64,000 bases of DNA from Candidatus Clavichlamydia salmonicola (lineage in GTDB: Bacteria; Chlamydiota; Chlamydiia; Chlamydiales; Chlamydiaceae). Made by a program: the position numbers and the translations under genes. Location: contig NZ_WTCQ01000002.1 in the NCBI RefSeq assembly GCF_015356765.1, positions 62,001 to 126,000 of the forward strand, in the 5' to 3' direction. Below are positions 8,379 to 20,200 of this stretch, in pieces. Position 1 is the first letter of the stretch, and the number at the start of each line of letters is the position of its first letter. The notes under the pieces are model-generated. The model had not been told where the DNA came from. It made no database searches and saw only the letters and a list, made by a program, of their open reading frames with translations.

Positions 8379-9224
8379 TATATGAATACTCTAATCAAAA
8401 ATTAAAAGCATTTTACATGAAAAATATCATTAAAATCAATTAATTAATATACAACACGCGAAATTATATTGTTTTTATAAACAAACAATTACATTAAAAT
8501 AATTTTTATTTATAAGATGTTGTCTTCTATCCAATAATAATGCTAAAAAGGACTTCTTGTGAATACTCAATAAGACTATTTATAAGCAACATTACTATTG
8601 GAAAACCTTCATCATTTTATTTAATACTCCCTTTCAGTCATTTTTATATAATGAAAGTAGTATTTTATTTAAAACATAAATTCAGAATGATTATAAATAA
8701 AATAATAAAAAATATTCCGAAAGCATAAAAGCTATATTCTTTTCTTGACATCCTTATAATCTATAAAATTTCTTAAAAAAATTATTTTAGATAAAAAAAT
8801 GTCAAATAAAAGCGTTGTTAGAGCAACTATACCATATAAACAAAAAGACGAAATAGGTATTGATATAATGCCAGGAATAAGTATGGCTATCCCTAAAATC
8901 TACAAACTTCGTTGCGCTTTATCTTCACCAAGAATTCTACTAATAGGACTCTTACATACTTTTAAAGGACATTAAGAATCAATTAATCTGCCTTCTAATA
9001 GAATTTTTCTTAAAATCTGCTCAGACATAGCTATAGATTGTTTTAACTAATCTTTTTCTGAAATTTTTCCTGATAACTTCATTGTGAATGTAGCTAATAA
9101 ATTATGGCGATTTCTAGTCCTTGCTGGTAAAGGAATACCTTGTATTATAACAAAAAAAAGCATTAACTACATGCATATAATCAAGAACAATATATAAATA
9201 TTAATTATTTAAATTAAATATATA
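8379..9224. other. 846-bp gap with AT-rich sequence and a decayed segment
   Basis: Between the GTG-start Inc-like gene and the dipeptidase gene there is no intact gene. The left half is extremely AT-rich and should contain the promoter of the leftward Inc-like gene. The right half has more coding-like composition, with short open frames on both strands (plus strand 8799-8975, 58 codons; minus strand about 9150-8972, with one internal stop). I see no RNA gene or mobile element. Confidence 0.5.
8972..9150 (-). pseudogene. Possible decayed coding remnant
   Basis: Read on the minus strand this stretch gives a protein-like sequence (QGIPLPARTRNRHNLLA, then LSGKISEKD, a TAG stop, then SEQILRKILLEGRLIDS and TAA). 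The amphipathic, charged composition is unlike the surrounding AT-rich spacer, and the internal stop plus the missing 5' end suggest a degraded gene. I cannot name the ancestor, and chance coding potential is not excluded. Confidence 0.3.
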
Positions 9225-10214
9225 TTAATTCGTCATTTGTAATTTTATTGGAACTCTTTGAGTTAAGAATTGTATTACATTATTAGCTATTATTTTTTGA
9301 GTAAGATCAGGGGAAAGATAAACAGCTATTTCTTCAGCAACATCACTTAAACATCGAGAGGATCCGTATCCTTTATGATATACATCAATCTCTTCTGGTA
9401 ATGATCTATTTCCATAAAACCAACAAGAAAAAAAATCACTCCCAAAGCATAGGGCATCTTCTGCGCCCAACTCTAACAACTCTATAATTTGTCTTTTTAG
9501 AGACGACTTAAACTCTTTACCTAAAAAAGATTTTAGAAAATTTAATCCTATTAGGCCACCTTTTTTAACAAGAATTTTGACCTGTTCAGGAGTAAGATTT
9601 CTAGGATGAGTTACAATTGACCGAAGATTTGAATGACTAGCTAGCAGCTGGGCTTGTGGATGGCGAGCTTCAACATAATCCACCACATCATAAAACACTT
9701 GATCTGAAGAATGACTAAAATCTATAGGAATTTTAAGGTCTACTAAAAGATCGATAAGTACTTTTCCATCTGCTGTAAGACCTTTTTTAGAAAATGGGCC
9801 TCCACCAAATCGACTGTCTGAATTCCACATTAAACCTACATACGCTATAATAAATTCATCAGCATATGCCCTTAAACGTGTTTCTAATACCTTTAAATTG
9901 TCATTTTCTTCACAAAGCCCTGATGCATTTTCAAAAGCCAACATCAATGCAGTTTTATCTTTAGTCAATATGATAGAGGAATCTTTATAAATAGTCTTTA
10001 CATAAGGATCTTGTATTTTACGATAATGAACAACTTGCTCTGAAGCAATATAACCACTTCCTGGCTTCGTATCAGTAAAGCAAGCACATATTTGCAAAGA
10101 AATTCCTCCTTCACGAAGAAAAGGCAAGGAACATCTAGATTCTGTGTCATAGGGAGAACGCCCTGGGGATGTTACTAAATAATCTAAAAGATCACAATGC
10201 ATATCAATAATCAT
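9225..10214 (-). CDS. Membrane (renal-type) dipeptidase, peptidase family M19
   Basis: M19 enzymes are zinc amidohydrolase-fold dipeptidases. The 329-residue protein opens with IIDMHCDLLDYL, giving the metal-binding His6-x-Asp8 pair. Later family features are AFENASGL (metal-bridging Glu), DFSHSSD, LASHSNLRS and a C-terminal CFGSDF. No signal peptide is seen, so it is probably cytosolic and could recycle imported or peptidoglycan-derived dipeptides (inference). AAGGAG sits 5 nt before the ATG. It lies 26 bp downstream of the Sua5-type gene and is probably cotranscribed. C. trachomatis also pairs these families (CT137/CT138, from memory). Confidence 0.9.
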   Translation of the reverse strand: MIIDMHCDLLDYLVTSPGRSPYDTESRCSLPFLREGGISLQICACFTDTKPGSGYIASEQVVHYRKIQDPYVKTIYKDSSIILTKDKTALMLAFENASGLCEENDNLKVLETRLRAYADEFIIAYVGLMWNSDSRFGGGPFSKKGLTADGKVLIDLLVDLKIPIDFSHSSDQVFYDVVDYVEARHPQAQLLASHSNLRSIVTHPRNLTPEQVKILVKKGGLIGLNFLKSFLGKEFKSSLKRQIIELLELGAEDALCFGSDFFSCWFYGNRSLPEEIDVYHKGYGSSRCLSDVAEEIAVYLSPDLTQKIIANNVIQFLTQRVPIKLQMTN

Positions 10215-10240
10215 ACTTACTCCTTAAAAAAACTTAATTA

Positions 10241-11161
10241 TCAAGACAAACTAGCTCGAAAAATCCGATCCCATAAAGCAGGATTATTATCCAATTCTCG
10301 ATTATATATGATGATAATTTCTTGAACATCTAACTTATCTGCCTCTCTAAGAGCACGATAAAAATTATATGCATGTGGATTTTTAATGATTGCTCTATAT
10401 ATTTTTGGGGATTGCTCTATATATTTTTGAGCATTTTCTTCTGATGAACAAAGATGTATTCGGGCGGTTGGAGCATAATGACGATACCGTGATCCTGGAG
10501 AAGCTACCATTTGTGCATCTTTTGACTTGTCATTAATTTTTTTCCCAAGCACTTCCTCAATCTCTTCACTAGTAACTACACCTGGACGACAAATCATTGG
10601 ACAATCATTAAGTAAAGATAAGACAGTTGACTCTATCCCAATAGAACAAGCCTGCTCCCCTTCTAAAATTGCATCCAACCCTTTTGGAAAATCATGAATG
10701 ATATGATCTATAGAAGTACTGCTTGGCTTACCTGAACGATTAGCTGAAGGACCAACAATAGGCGCTCCTACTGCTTTAATTAAAGATAATGTCATTGCAT
10801 AGTTAGGCATTCTTACTGCCACAGAACTATGCCCTCCTGTTACAATTGCAGGAACAGAATGGTGCTTAGGAAGTAAGACTGTCAATGGCCCTGGGAAAAA
10901 CGCTTCTGCCAATAAAAAAAAATCTTCAGGAAGATCCTTTGCAAGAAGATCTACATCCACTATATCAGCAATATGAACAATCAAAGGATTATCTGCTGGC
11001 CTACCTTTTAAAGAAAAAATCTTCTTAACAGAATCAATAGAAAAAACAACAGCACCTAATCCATAAACAGTTTCTGTAGGAAAAGCAACTATCTTGCCTT
11101 CTTTTAATAGCCTTGCTGCTTCATCAATGTCTTTAGAACCTTTTAAAACTTTTAAAACCAT
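10241..11161 (-). CDS. sua5: L-threonylcarbamoyladenylate synthase, Sua5 type
   Basis: This enzyme makes threonylcarbamoyl-AMP from threonine, bicarbonate and ATP for the t6A modification of ANN-decoding tRNAs. The N-terminal YrdC domain shows KEGKIVAFPTETVYGLG and GPSANRSGKPSST. At 306 residues it is longer than single-domain TsaC: the linker has SPGSRYRHYAPTARI, the hallmark of the Sua5 C-terminal domain. It lies 116 bp downstream of the giant repeat gene, with only a very short GGA/TCC hairpin before a T run between them. It and the dipeptidase gene appear to form a two-gene unit. Confidence 0.93.
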   Translation of the reverse strand: MVLKVLKGSKDIDEAARLLKEGKIVAFPTETVYGLGAVVFSIDSVKKIFSLKGRPADNPLIVHIADIVDVDLLAKDLPEDFFLLAEAFFPGPLTVLLPKHHSVPAIVTGGHSSVAVRMPNYAMTLSLIKAVGAPIVGPSANRSGKPSSTSIDHIIHDFPKGLDAILEGEQACSIGIESTVLSLLNDCPMICRPGVVTSEEIEEVLGKKINDKSKDAQMVASPGSRYRHYAPTARIHLCSSEENAQKYIEQSPKIYRAIIKNPHAYNFYRALREADKLDVQEIIIIYNRELDNNPALWDRIFRASLS

Positions 11162-11277
11162 TATTAACTAAGAATAAAAAAAGGACCATCCTAACAGAAC
11201 TGACTAAAAAACATAAGAAAAACATGCTTTAAAGTAGAACTATCGTGGCCCTTATAAATTTTATTTTATATCTCTAA

Positions 11278-14200
11278 TTAGTCCAAAATTATGACACTCC
11301 AAGACAAAAACTTCAGTGCTTTATCCACCTTAAATGAGTTAACAATCTGAAAAATAGGTGTATCATCATTAGAAATTAAGAATGACCCACTTAACAAACA
11401 TGAATTAGATGATGATTCAGTCATTGCAATAATTTTCTTTTTACCAGCTGATAGGTGAACACCCATAATTTCACCTCTAAATCTTTTTTTAAGAGTGACT
11501 GCTGAAAATGAAAATTGATACAAAGCATTCTTTAAAAAGATCATATTTTCTCCTTGAGAAGGACTAAAGAAAATATAATTTTTCCATAATCCACTTCCTT
11601 GAAGCACCCCTTCCTGATGAGCATTCCACTGAATCGCAGTCTTGGCGCCCCAAGAATAAGCTAATCCAGCAGTAATATGATTAGAAAAGCTGAGATAAGC
11701 TTTATAGGCAAGTCCTGTATCAGCATAAGATGTTGTATGCGTCTCTTTTTCTGTTTCTAAAAGCATATCATTATCCAAGAAAGGATCTGTATGCGCTCTT
11801 ACTTCCATAGCTCTATTTCTAAGCTTATAAATTGAATTTTTGAGAAAATTATTCAACGCCTTCCCTATCTCATTCTTAACAGTTTGCAAATTAGCAGCAT
11901 CTGTAGATGAAATAGCATTACCTACATTTTGAATAATATTACCAGTCATATTGAGTACACCAATCATATCTCCACCAGCTCTATTTAAATAAAATAGTCT
12001 AGCATAGCCTAAACTCAACGCATCACCTGGCACAACAGGACTTTTCAAGCCAGTAATAGCCATTCCACCCATATTAAGAGGCCCCTTCATGGTACCGCCT
12101 CTTAAAGACAAAGAAGAAGAAAGACCATTAGTTAGGGTTTGTAAATTCACTGCATCTGTAGCTGATATAGGATTTGCTAATCCCATAATCAACTGCATTC
12201 CCATATCAATAGCGCCTTTCATCTTCCCACCAGAAAAAGATAAGTGATTATTTTTAAGATAATGTAGATTGACAGCATCTGTTAATGCTATTGGAGCTGC
12301 CAACCCTGATATCATTTTACCCCCCATATTAAGAGGCCCTGTCATAGATCCACCTGAAAATGGCATATATGAAACAAGTATTTGAGCCATCTTTGACTTC
12401 ATTGTCTTAAGATTAACAGCATCTCCATCAGAAATAGCTGCTGGCAAACCTATAATACTTTTTCCGCCCATATTCAAGGTACCTTGCATTGTTCCTCCCC
12501 CTAAAGAAAGAGTAGAACTTTGTAAATAAGCAAGGTTTATAGCATCAGTTTGATTTACAGGATAAGGAAGGCCTGTTAAAGCATGTAGACCCATATGCAA
12601 AGATCCCTGCATAATATCTCCATTTTTTTTAACTGATCCCTTTACGCCTGATAATATTGCTAAATGAACTGTTTTTAAATTAACAGCATCATACTCATCT
12701 ACAGCATTGGCTATATTTTTAATCGCAAAACTTCCCATATTTAAAACACCTAGCATACGACCACCATCTCGATGTAGATAAGAAGAAAAAGAAATATTCA
12801 TAGCAGAATGTAATGATGCTAGATTCACTGCATCACCAGGTTCTGTAGGATTAGCAAGACCTTTTATAGTACTTTGGAAGCCCATATCTAAGTTACCTTT
12901 TACTAGCCCTCCAGCAGAAGGTATTGCATACATTTCAACATAAGACATGTTCGCAGCATCTGAAGGTTTTTTAGGATCGGCCAAACCAGTAATACTCTTA
13001 CCTGACATATTCAGGGAACCTGTTAATACTCCACCTGCTTTTGATAAATATCCTTTCTGTAGATAACGTAAGTTAACTGCATCTCCTAAATTTTCTGGAT
13101 TTCCAAGATTGGTTACTCTTGCAACATCATTGAATACTAAATTCCCAACAATCCGACTCGCCTTAACATTACCCCTATAAGATATGTAATGAGTTTTAAG
13201 ATAATATAATGGAATTGCATCTCTATCTTCTGTTGGATCAGCAAGACCTCTTAAAACGTGCTTATCCATATCAATGATGCCCTTCATCACACCACCATCT
13301 AATGATAATAATGCCTGTACATGCTCTGTTAAACATTTTAAATTAACAGCATCTGTAGGCTCTATTGGCATTTCTAAACCAACCACTCTCCATGAACAAC
13401 CAAAATCCAAATTACCATGTATATGCCCTCCTGAATTATGAAGACATGAAAGTAATGATTTTTGCAAAAACCTTAAATTCACTGCATGAGTCTCTTCTTC
13501 TGGATCTCCTAATTCTGTCATCAAATGTCCAGATAAAGAAAGATTTCCTAATAATTTCCCTCCATCTGCTGAAAGACACGTTGACTTCATAAATCCATAA
13601 GGAACAGCGTCTTGATTATTTACAGGATTTTTTAACCCTGTGATAGTATTACCTGGAGTCATGATGATATTTCCAGTTACCTTACCACCTGATTTTGGCA
13701 ACAACGCTAATGTCCCTTGACTAATCATCTTTTTGACAGTAAGAAAATTAACAGCATCTTCATCTAAAGAAGGTTCCCCTAATCCGGATATTTTTTCGCC
13801 ACTCATGAATAAAGACCCCGTCATAGTACCACCTTTAAAAGAAAGATAATCTTTTAAATGGTGCTCTATAGAAAAATTCATGACCTTGACATTTACCGCA
13901 TCTGTAAAGCTCTTAGCATCTCCTATTCCTGAAAGAATATGCCCACTTATATTTAAAGGCCCATTAATAACACCACCTGCAATAGGAAGGTAATAATCTT
14001 TAATATATCCCAAATTAACAGCATCCAGTCGGTCCTTTGGAGCCACTAAACCTGTTATTGTTTTTCCTGCCATGTTCAATGAACCCTTCATTATTCCACC
14101 AGAAATTTGCATGCAATTAATCATTGATGCATAAATGAATGACTTCATTGTTCTTAAATTAACAGCATCTGTTGGCGATAACGCATCTCCTAGGTGAGAC

Positions 14201-17200
14201 ATTAGATGCTGATTCATATTTAAATCACCTTCTAAAACTCCTCCTTTTAGTGGAACATAAGTCCCTACTAAAAAGCCTAGTGAGACTGCATCTGTTGGCG
14301 CACAAGGAATTGCTAATCCTGTTAAAATTTTCCCCCCCATATTTAGTGAGCCACTCAGAGTCCCACCTGCTAAAGAAAAGTAATGATTAACCAAATAACC
14401 AAGATTAACAGGAGACCCTAAATCCTTAGGATCGGGTAATCCAGTAATTCCTGCCTTTCCATTAAAAATCAAATTTCCAGTTAAAAAAGTTCCTTGCGCC
14501 ATCCCAGTTAAAGGCATATAAGTGGCTAAAGCACTTACCATTGTTCTTAAATTAACGGCATCTCCTTCATTTTGAGGATTATGTAATCCTGTTATGCTAT
14601 TACCATTCATATGAATAGATCCTAAAAAAGCACCCCCAGCAAGAGAAAGATATCGATTTTGTAAATACCCTAAATTGACTGCATCATCTCTTTTAACTGG
14701 CATTCTTAAGCCTTCTAAAGCCTGCCCAGCCAGATTAAGACTACCTAATAAGACTCCTCCTGTTAATGGTAAAAAATGACTCATACCATCTTTAATAGAA
14801 CGTTTCACAGCTCTTAAATTCATTGCATCTGTTTCTTCTACAGCATCTCCTAAGCCATATATTTTTTTTCCCGACAAATTTAAACTTCCTAATAACGTTC
14901 CTCCTGTTAATGGCAAACAGTAAAAATGTATATAAGACAAATTGACAGCATCAGAGGGATTTACTGGATGAGAAAGCCCTGTTAAGATTTTATTTCCCAT
15001 ATTTATATTTCCAGAAAAAGTACCCCCAGAAACAGGAAAACAATTTTTTATAGCTTCAGCTACCTGAGTTTTCACAACACGAAGATTCACTGCATCTGTT
15101 GCATTAAGAGGATCTGCCAATCCTGAAATAGTTTTGCCTCCCATATGCAAAACCCCATGCATTTCTCCTCCACCAAAAGACATATATGTTTTTTGGATAT
15201 AATGAAGATTCACTGCATCTGTTGCACTTGCTGGATCTGCAACATCTTTAATTCTATGTCCTCCAGCACTTAAGGAACCTTTAAGAACACCACCTACAAT
15301 TGGAAGAAACATAGATAACCGTTCTTGTAAAGAACGCAAGTTTACCACATCTTCAGAAGTAGCTGGATCTGCAACACCCCCTATTCTCTTTCCACTCATC
15401 CATAAAGAACCTTTTAAAATACCTCCAGAAACCTGCAAGAAGGCTCTTCTAGCATACCCTAATGGAACAGCATCAGAAACTGTTTTTGGATCTGCTAAAC
15501 CTGTTAATGGATGATTATCCATGTCCAATATTCCTTGCATAAATCCACCGGTTTTTGAAAGAAAATTGCCCTTAGAAGTACTCAGCATTTTTTTCAAAGA
15601 GCGTAGATTAACAGCATCTGCTTCATTATGAGGATCTGCAAGATTGATCATGGCATGATTATTCATATCCACCTCTCCAAGCAAAATCCCTCCTTGAAGA
15701 GAAAGAGCATACTGTCTTAGATAATCTAAGTTCACTCCATCTGTGCATTTTATAGGAAGCGCAAGCCCCGTTATTGTCTTTCCTCCCATATTAACATTTC
15801 CTGAAAGAGTTCCTCCTTTTAGCGAAAGAACCGTTGCTATATTAGAAGAAATTTCTCGACGCAATGAACGCAAATTAACAGCATCATCAAGAGCAATGGG
15901 ATCTGGTAATCCACATACAGTGGCTGCAGAACTCATACTAATATTTCCATGCATAATCCCTCCCTTGATCGAAAGAAGAGACTCAGTCACAGCATGTAAC
16001 TCTGTTTCAAAAAATCCATAAGAAAGAGCATCGCTCTTAGCTTTTGGATTAGCAATACCTTTAACTGTATGCCCATTCATGAAAATATGCCCTTCCATGA
16101 CAGCACCTTTTATAGATACACAATGCGTTTGCACATAATTCAATGTGACAGCATCTGAAGAGGCCTTCGGAGCCCTTAAACCAGTAACACCTGCCTTTTC
16201 ATTAAAATGAATATCCCCTGTAATAAGTTGTAATTTATGAGTCCCTAAAGTTGACAAACCATGTGACTTCCAATATCCAAAAGGAACTGCATCTCCATCA
16301 TCAACAGGGAGAGCTAATCCTCCAATAGTAAAGCCATCCATATTCAGAGAGCCTTTCATTACTCCTCCATCAATAGGCATATATTTTAATAAGAATTTAG
16401 CTACTGTCTTAAGATTAACTGCATCATATTTATCCACAGGATCAGCTAATCCTTTGATAGCTTGCAAGCCCATATTAAACGCAGCTTTCATCACACCACC
16501 ATGAAGAGGAAGATAATGAGTGTCTGCATAAGAAAGACTTATAGCAGCATCTTGAGATAAAGGATCTGAAAGACCTTTTAAAGGTGCTCCTCCCATATCT
16601 AATACCCCAGTCATTACACCTCCTTTAGTAGATAAGGTGCATGTTTTTTCCTTCGAAATAAAGGACAATAAGGTCTGTAAATTAACAGCATCAGTAAATT
16701 CTACTGGATTACCAAGACCAGTAATAACTGCACTCCCTCCCATGTCAATATTTCCAGAAATTTTTCCGCCATGCACAGATAAATGGTCTTTTAAAGCCTC
16801 TTTAAGAGAGCGTAAGTTAACTGCATCTCCATCTTTAGAAGGAGAGCCAAGATTAATAATCATCTGTCTCCCCATATCAATAGAAGATGTCATTATTCCT
16901 AGGGTAGTCAATTTAAATGTAGAGAATTGCTGCGTTACAGTTCTCTTAAGCGTTTGTAAATTCACTGCATCTTCTAGATTTACAGGATCTGCCAGACCTT
17001 GAATGGCATTACCACTCATTTGAATAATACCTTTAAATATACCTCCTGCCGCTGACATATAATTTTGTAATATTTCTGCTGTTTTCTCCCTTAATACCTT
17101 TAAACTAACAGCATCTTTTTCAAAAATAGCGTCACCTAACTCAGAAATATTATTTCCCCCCATATTTATGGGAGAAGCCATTTTACCTCCTTTTAATGCA

Positions 17201-20200
17201 AGATAATTCTTTTTAAGAAAGGATAAAGGAACAGCTTCTGATGGTTTTACAGGGTCTGATAAACCATAAAAAGAATAGCTATTCATATTCAGAGATCCAA
17301 CCATTCCTCCTCCTGAAAAAGGAGAATAATTACTCATGGCTTTTACAACTTCTGCACGTAAAGCATTCAAATTTACCGCATCAAATAGATGCTGAGGATC
17401 GCCAAGATTTTTAATACGCTCTTGCGCCATATTTAATTCGCCTGAAAGACTTCCTCCAGATAATGATAAGAAAGAAGACTGAACATAATCTAAATTTACA
17501 GCATCCCCTGCAGATTGAGGATCTGCTATATCTGTAAGAGAAAATCCTCCCATAGAAACGTTGCCTAAAAGAGCTCCTCCGTTCAAAGATAAAGTTTTGT
17601 CTTTTAATCGATTAATATACTCCTGTAGTACTCTTAAATTTACAGCATCTTCTTCGTAAAGAGCATCGCCAAGAGAAATAATTGCATGCCCTTTCATAGA
17701 TAGCACACCTTCTATCTCCCCTCCTAAAATAGACACCTTTGATGCTAATGCAGTCATCACAGAACGTAAATTAACTGCATCGCAAGGCCTTGATGGATCT
17801 TCTAAATCTGTTAACGAAAAACCACCCATAGAGATCGATCCTGACATCTGACCCCCAGAAGATGGTATATAAGAAGAAAGAGCATGCACAATCTGTTGAT
17901 TGACTGCTTTTACATTAACAGCTGAAAAATCTGTTGTTGGCATTCCAAGATCTGTAATTTCAAAAGAACCCAGACTCATAGAGCCCTTCATCACACCACC
18001 TAAAGAACTTAGCGCATAATTTTTCATATAAGATAAATTAACAGCGTCATCTGAATTTACAGGTTCAGCTAATCCTCTTAAAGAATAACCAGAAAGATTT
18101 AAATCCCCCTGTATATATCCACCAGATACTTTGACAGATCCTGCTGATAATACTTTTAAATACTGCTGTAATGTTTTTAAATTTACAGCATCTCCAGGCA
18201 ATGTAGGATTTTTTAATGAAGAAATCTTATTGCCATTCATGTCCAGATCACCAAGCATTTTAGCACCTGAAATCATAACAGCACTATTTTTCATATAGCC
18301 AATTGTTACAGCTTCATCATCAGATATAGGCATTGGCAAACCAATAATTCTGCCCCCTGAAGAGCAATCTATCTGCCCCTTAAGCATTCCTCCAGAAGAT
18401 TTCATATAATTTTCTAATTGATGAGAAACATGCTTCTTCAAGGTCTTCATATTTACACTATCAGCATCATGCTTAGGATCTGCAAGCCCTGAAATACGAG
18501 ATTTACCCATATCTAAAATTCCTGACATCTGACCGCCTGAAAGAGAAAGGACATTATTTAATTCGGATTTAAGCATGCGGGTAAGAGTATTCAAATTCAC
18601 TGCATCCATAGCTGTTATAGGATCTGCAAGAAATCCAATGCTATATCCACCCATAGACAAGGAAGCCTTCATTACCCCTCCCTTGACAGAAAGATATCCT
18701 TTAAGCGCCTTAGATAAAAATTTTAAAGATATTGCATCACCCTCTTCAATAGCGTCTGCAAGTCCTTTAATATGCTGCTTACCACCAAATGATAGATTAC
18801 CTTTCATTATCCCTCCGTCTAGAGATAACGATCTAGATAGACATTCTTCTACCACATTTATTAAAGTTTTAAGATTAACTGCATCTCCCGATTCTACTGG
18901 ATCTATAAGATGAGAAATTTTATAACCTCCCATATTCAAAATACCCCGCATGATTCCACCTGAAAATGAAAGATAGTGGCTTAATGCTTGATTTAATGAT
19001 GATAAGTTAACTGCATCTCCAGGTAATCTTGGATCAGCTAAATTGATTACTCTTCCAGAAAAACCAAAAGACAGATCGCCTCTTAGTATTCCCCCAGCAA
19101 GAGATAACATTGTCTCCTTCTGTTCCTTTATCATATGTCTTAAAGTTCTAAGGTTAACAGCTTCTTTAGGAGAAATAGGATCTCTTATTCCATCAATAGT
19201 ATGAACTCCTCCCATATCCAAGATACCCTTTATTAACCCTCCAGACTGTGACAATAAGCACGAAGTATGCGCGTGTAAAGTTCGTAAATTTACAACTTCA
19301 TCAGCAGATATTGGATCAATAATTCCTCTTATGGTGTATTGATTTTTAAAATCAAGAGAGCTATTTAAGATACCTTCTGAACCAATCTTAACTTCAGCTC
19401 TTACTTTTTTAATTTCAGATTGCAAAAGAGCCCAAGAAACTGCATCACTACCATCTATAGGATGATGCAATCCAAAAATACGTGCTCCTCCCATGTTCAA
19501 ATCACCCTTCATAGATGATCCAGAAAGTAAAACGACATTTTCTAAATATTTTTGAACAGTTTTAAAATTTACAGCATCTGTTGCTTTTTGAGGATCTGCT
19601 AGACCTGTAAGAGTATGTCCTGACATATTGACATCTGTACATACTCCATTTTCAGAAATCGCTAAGTATCCACTCAAAATAGATTTTAATACCTTCAAAG
19701 ATATAGCATCTCCTTGATCTTTTGGATCTGCAATATCAACAATACGATGTCCACTCATATTTAATGAAGATAACGCACCCCCATTTGAAAGCTCAAAATA
19801 ATGATTTTGTAGATAAGAAAATGAAACCGCATCTGCTGGGTCTATTGGATAAGCCAATCCCTTGACTGAAAAGCCATTCATATCAATATTTCCAGATAAA
19901 ACACCCCCTTTTTTAGCAAAGGCACCTGAAAGTAATCGAAGAGCCTCTTTTCTAAAAAATCTTAAATTCACAGCATCTTGCTCTGCATATGGGTCTGCTA
20001 TATCTGTTAATGAAAAATCTGATAAACTTAAATTACCTGTTAATTTACCTCCAAAAGAAGAAAGACAACCTAAAAGCGCTTTGTTTAGTGTTTGAAGATT
20101 AACAGCATCTCTTAATTCCTCTGGATCATTTAAGCCTTTGATTAGGAATGTATTCTTAAAATCTAAATGCGAAACAATAGTAAAATCTACATTTTCTTTT

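Noticed and set aside
8540-8728. 62-codon plus-strand frame in the gap after the Inc-like pair
   Set aside because: Ile/Lys/Phe/Asn-rich low-complexity product in very AT-rich DNA, with no ribosome binding site and no motif.
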